A stretch of 64,000 nt of DNA from Ottowia thiooxydans DSM 14619 (GTDB lineage Bacteria > Pseudomonadota > Gammaproteobacteria > Burkholderiales > Burkholderiaceae_C): NCBI RefSeq assembly GCF_000422885.1, contig NZ_AUGX01000024.1:26208-90207 (forward strand), in the 5' to 3' direction. The notes beneath the pieces are model-generated. The model saw only the letters and a list, made by a program, of their open reading frames with translations. It had not been told where the DNA came from and made no database searches. Position numbers and translations under genes: made by a program. This document shows, in pieces, positions 62,879 through 64,000 of this stretch (its first letter is position 1; every line of letters begins with the position of its first letter).

Positions 62879-63004
62879 TCCTACTTTAGCCGACCCGGCC
62901 CATCGCCCGATCTCGCAATATCCCCACGATCTCGCAATATCTCCACGATTTGCCCTGGCACCGGCCGGCAACGGGCCCGAGCCACGGACTTTTTCGCGGT
63001 TGCC

Positions 63005-63040
63005 ATCTCCGAGCATGTTCAACCGATCGGCTTGCCGGTC
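63005..63040 (+). promoter_or_regulatory. Cassette element D
   Basis: ATCTC (63005-63009), five bases, ATGTTCAACC, then GATCGGC/GCCGGTC with a 2-base loop (63025-63040), then GGAG and the start at 63068. Confidence 0.7.
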
Positions 63041-63067
63041 ATTCGCCCACTGGGCTCGGAGTCAACC

Positions 63068-63280
63068 ATGATCATCGCGTTCGCACAAAACCTGTTCTCG
63101 AAACTGGTTCAAGGCATGCAAATTGTCCAAAACACGCCGGTCGCAATTAACCCGCGCCTCGTGTCCGCTACCGAAGAGCTCGATCTGATCCGCAGGGCTT
63201 CCAAACCCTACGGCTTCGTTGCTCGCACGATTTCAGCGCCGGTTCCCGCTGCTGCTGGATGGTCCCGCTTGCCGGACTGA
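63068..63280 (+). CDS. Hypothetical small protein
   Basis: The 70-residue product starts MIIAFAQNLFSKLVQGM after CTCGGAGTCAACC. It has a helical first half and a basic second half (LIRRASKPYGFVARTI). It is a single-gene cassette under element D with its own terminator. No family is recognised. Confidence 0.55.
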   Translation: MIIAFAQNLFSKLVQGMQIVQNTPVAINPRLVSATEELDLIRRASKPYGFVARTISAPVPAAAGWSRLPD

Positions 63281-63292
63281 CCACTTGAATCA

Positions 63293-63318
63293 CAAGCCGC
63301 CTTCGTGCGGCTTTTCCC
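63293..63318 (+). terminator. Rho-independent terminator
   Basis: AAGCCGC and GCGGCTT arms with a 5-base loop, followed by TTCCCC; moderately strong. Confidence 0.65.
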
Positions 63319-63349
63319 CTTCCCTTACTTGGCGCCGGAGCGATCTGCC

Positions 63350-63583
63350 ATGAACCCTGTGCATCTCGAATGGCTCGGCGCCGCTTTCGGCCTGAGCGGA
63401 TCCTTCTTGTTGGCCTCTACGACCAGGCATTCACGCTACGCGTGGTTGCTGTTCGCGGTCTCCAACGTGTCCCTCGCTGCTTTTGCGGCGATTCATTCTT
63501 ACTTCGGCCTGCTGCTGCTCAACCTCGGTTTTGGCGTCAGCAGCTCCCTCGGCATCTACAACAATTTTTGGAGAGTCAAATGA
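63350..63583 (+). CDS. Small membrane protein (YgjV/PnuC-like topology)
   Basis: The 77-residue product starts MNPVHLEWLGAAFGL after GGAGCGATCTGCC. Three hydrophobic segments (AAFGLSGSFLLA, YAWLLFAVSNVSLAAFAAI and FGLLLLNLGFGVSSSLGIY) fill almost the whole protein. The pattern resembles small YgjV/PnuC-type membrane proteins, but the substrate is unknown. Its stop overlaps the next start (ATGA). Confidence 0.6.
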   Translation: MNPVHLEWLGAAFGLSGSFLLASTTRHSRYAWLLFAVSNVSLAAFAAIHSYFGLLLLNLGFGVSSSLGIYNNFWRVK

Positions 63584-63690
63584 TCACCCCAAGCGAATCT
63601 AACCACAGCAACTTCACGCGAAAGTACGGAGCGTTCGATGGCGAGTGGGGGTATACCCACCAGGGGGTCTCCTCGTTTTCAGTGCAATAA
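63580..63690 (+). pseudogene. Small gene cut by the IS1071-like end
   Basis: The frame starts MITPSESNHSNFTRKYG, coupled to the upstream gene. It reads into the transposon end at about 63,664, so only about 28 native residues remain and the last eight are encoded by the inverted repeat. Its native length is unknown. Confidence 0.6.
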
Positions 63691-64000
63691 GTGACGGTAC
63701 GAAAAGCTAGCACTGGCGCGGAGGTGGTGTTGGTAGATCGTTGATTTCATTGACTTTCCTGTTCACTTTCAAATCTGCGATTCGTGGCGTCAAACCGTGG
63801 TCGGTTTCATCCATTGGTGCCAGTTATCGATGCATTTGGCCGCGAAGGCAGGATTTGGTCAGCATAGCGGTCAACCGGGAAGCGAAACACACCCCGCAAG
63901 TTGATGCTCTCCAGCCTGGTGGGCGCAATCTTCCCGATCAGTTCCGGTGGAATGACCTGGCGGCGGTTCGACCAGCGATCCAGGACCGCCTGCATCTGTG
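63664..64000 (-). mobile_element. IS1071-like Tn3-family element, right edge of window
   Basis: GGGGTCTCCTCGTTTTCAGT begins at 63664. This resembles a Tn3-family terminal repeat and, from memory, the IS1071 end. A transposase-like frame on the minus strand ends at 63807 inside it. The rest of the element lies beyond the window. IS1071 is typical of catabolic plasmids in Burkholderiales. The identification was not checked by alignment. Confidence 0.62.
63807..64000 (-). CDS. Transposase C-terminal fragment (continues beyond window)
   Basis: Only the last 64 or so residues are inside the window (RWSNRRQVIPPELIGKIAP, ESINLRGVFRFPVDRYADQ). The frame stays open to position 64000. Position relative to the terminal repeat supports a Tn3-family transposase read toward this end. 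The residues alone are not diagnostic. Confidence 0.55.
   Translation of the reverse strand, partial: QMQAVLDRWSNRRQVIPPELIGKIAPTRLESINLRGVFRFPVDRYADQILPSRPNASITGTNG

Overview
The window looks like the backbone and accessory DNA of a large conjugative plasmid of a beta-proteobacterium, most plausibly a Burkholderiales/Comamonadaceae host. The reasons are the high GC content, an iteron origin with a DnaA box and an initiator gene, a parAB locus, an F-type (MPF_F) mating-pair apparatus in the gene order of the SXT/R27 group, and an IS1071-like (Tn3-family) end at the right edge. No rRNA, tRNA or CRISPR array was seen.

Layout. 0-17 kb: tra genes on the minus strand. From promoter to distal end they are an OmpA-like lipoprotein, traL, traE, traK, traB, traV, traA, traC, trbI, trhF, a trbC-traW fusion, traU and a Sel1-repeat gene. 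Upstream of these is a second minus-strand unit: lytic transglycosylase, small exported protein, GspE-like ATPase and DsbA-like protein. 17-25 kb: recD-like helicase, traF, traH and traG. 25-28 kb: a large C5 DNA methyltransferase and small plus-strand genes. 28-31 kb: traD with two overlapping upstream genes. No relaxase and no traN were found, so oriT and the relaxase presumably lie outside the window.

31-39.5 kb: minus-strand accessory cassettes (zinc ribbons and unknown small proteins), an SOS module (SRAP protein divergent from umuDC around a LexA box), VapBC and a RelE/HTH toxin-antitoxin pair. 39.8-42.6 kb: a DUF6876-like gene, a tyrosine recombinase and a WGR protein. 42.6-46.8 kb: candidate parS palindromes, parB, parA, oriV (four iterons at exact 21-bp spacing plus two near the rep promoter) and rep.

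47-56.7 kb: a defence island with a broken WYL regulator, hsdM, hsdS, an Abi_C-like gene, hsdR and a GmrSD-like DUF262/DUF1524 gene. 57-63.6 kb: plus-strand accessory cassettes (SLOG-like, CobT-like VWA, unknown proteins, a toxin-antitoxin pair). These are scarred by an IS5-family remnant fused to a truncated ompW-like gene and cut at the right by the IS1071-like element.

Two cis-regulatory families stand out. (1) Ten copies of an element (consensus ATYTC-N5-ATGTTCAACC, one copy one base shorter, usually followed by a stem-loop, then a ribosome-binding site and a start codon) precede cassettes in both accessory regions, on both strands. (2) A TTTGCAAT-type motif lies at the promoter of every one of the four tra transcription units. 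Together they suggest two plasmid-encoded regulons, one for accessory or establishment genes and one for transfer genes. A third repeat, the 14-bp palindrome TTCGCGCGCGCGAA, occurs three times, each about 70-100 bp before a plus-strand gene.
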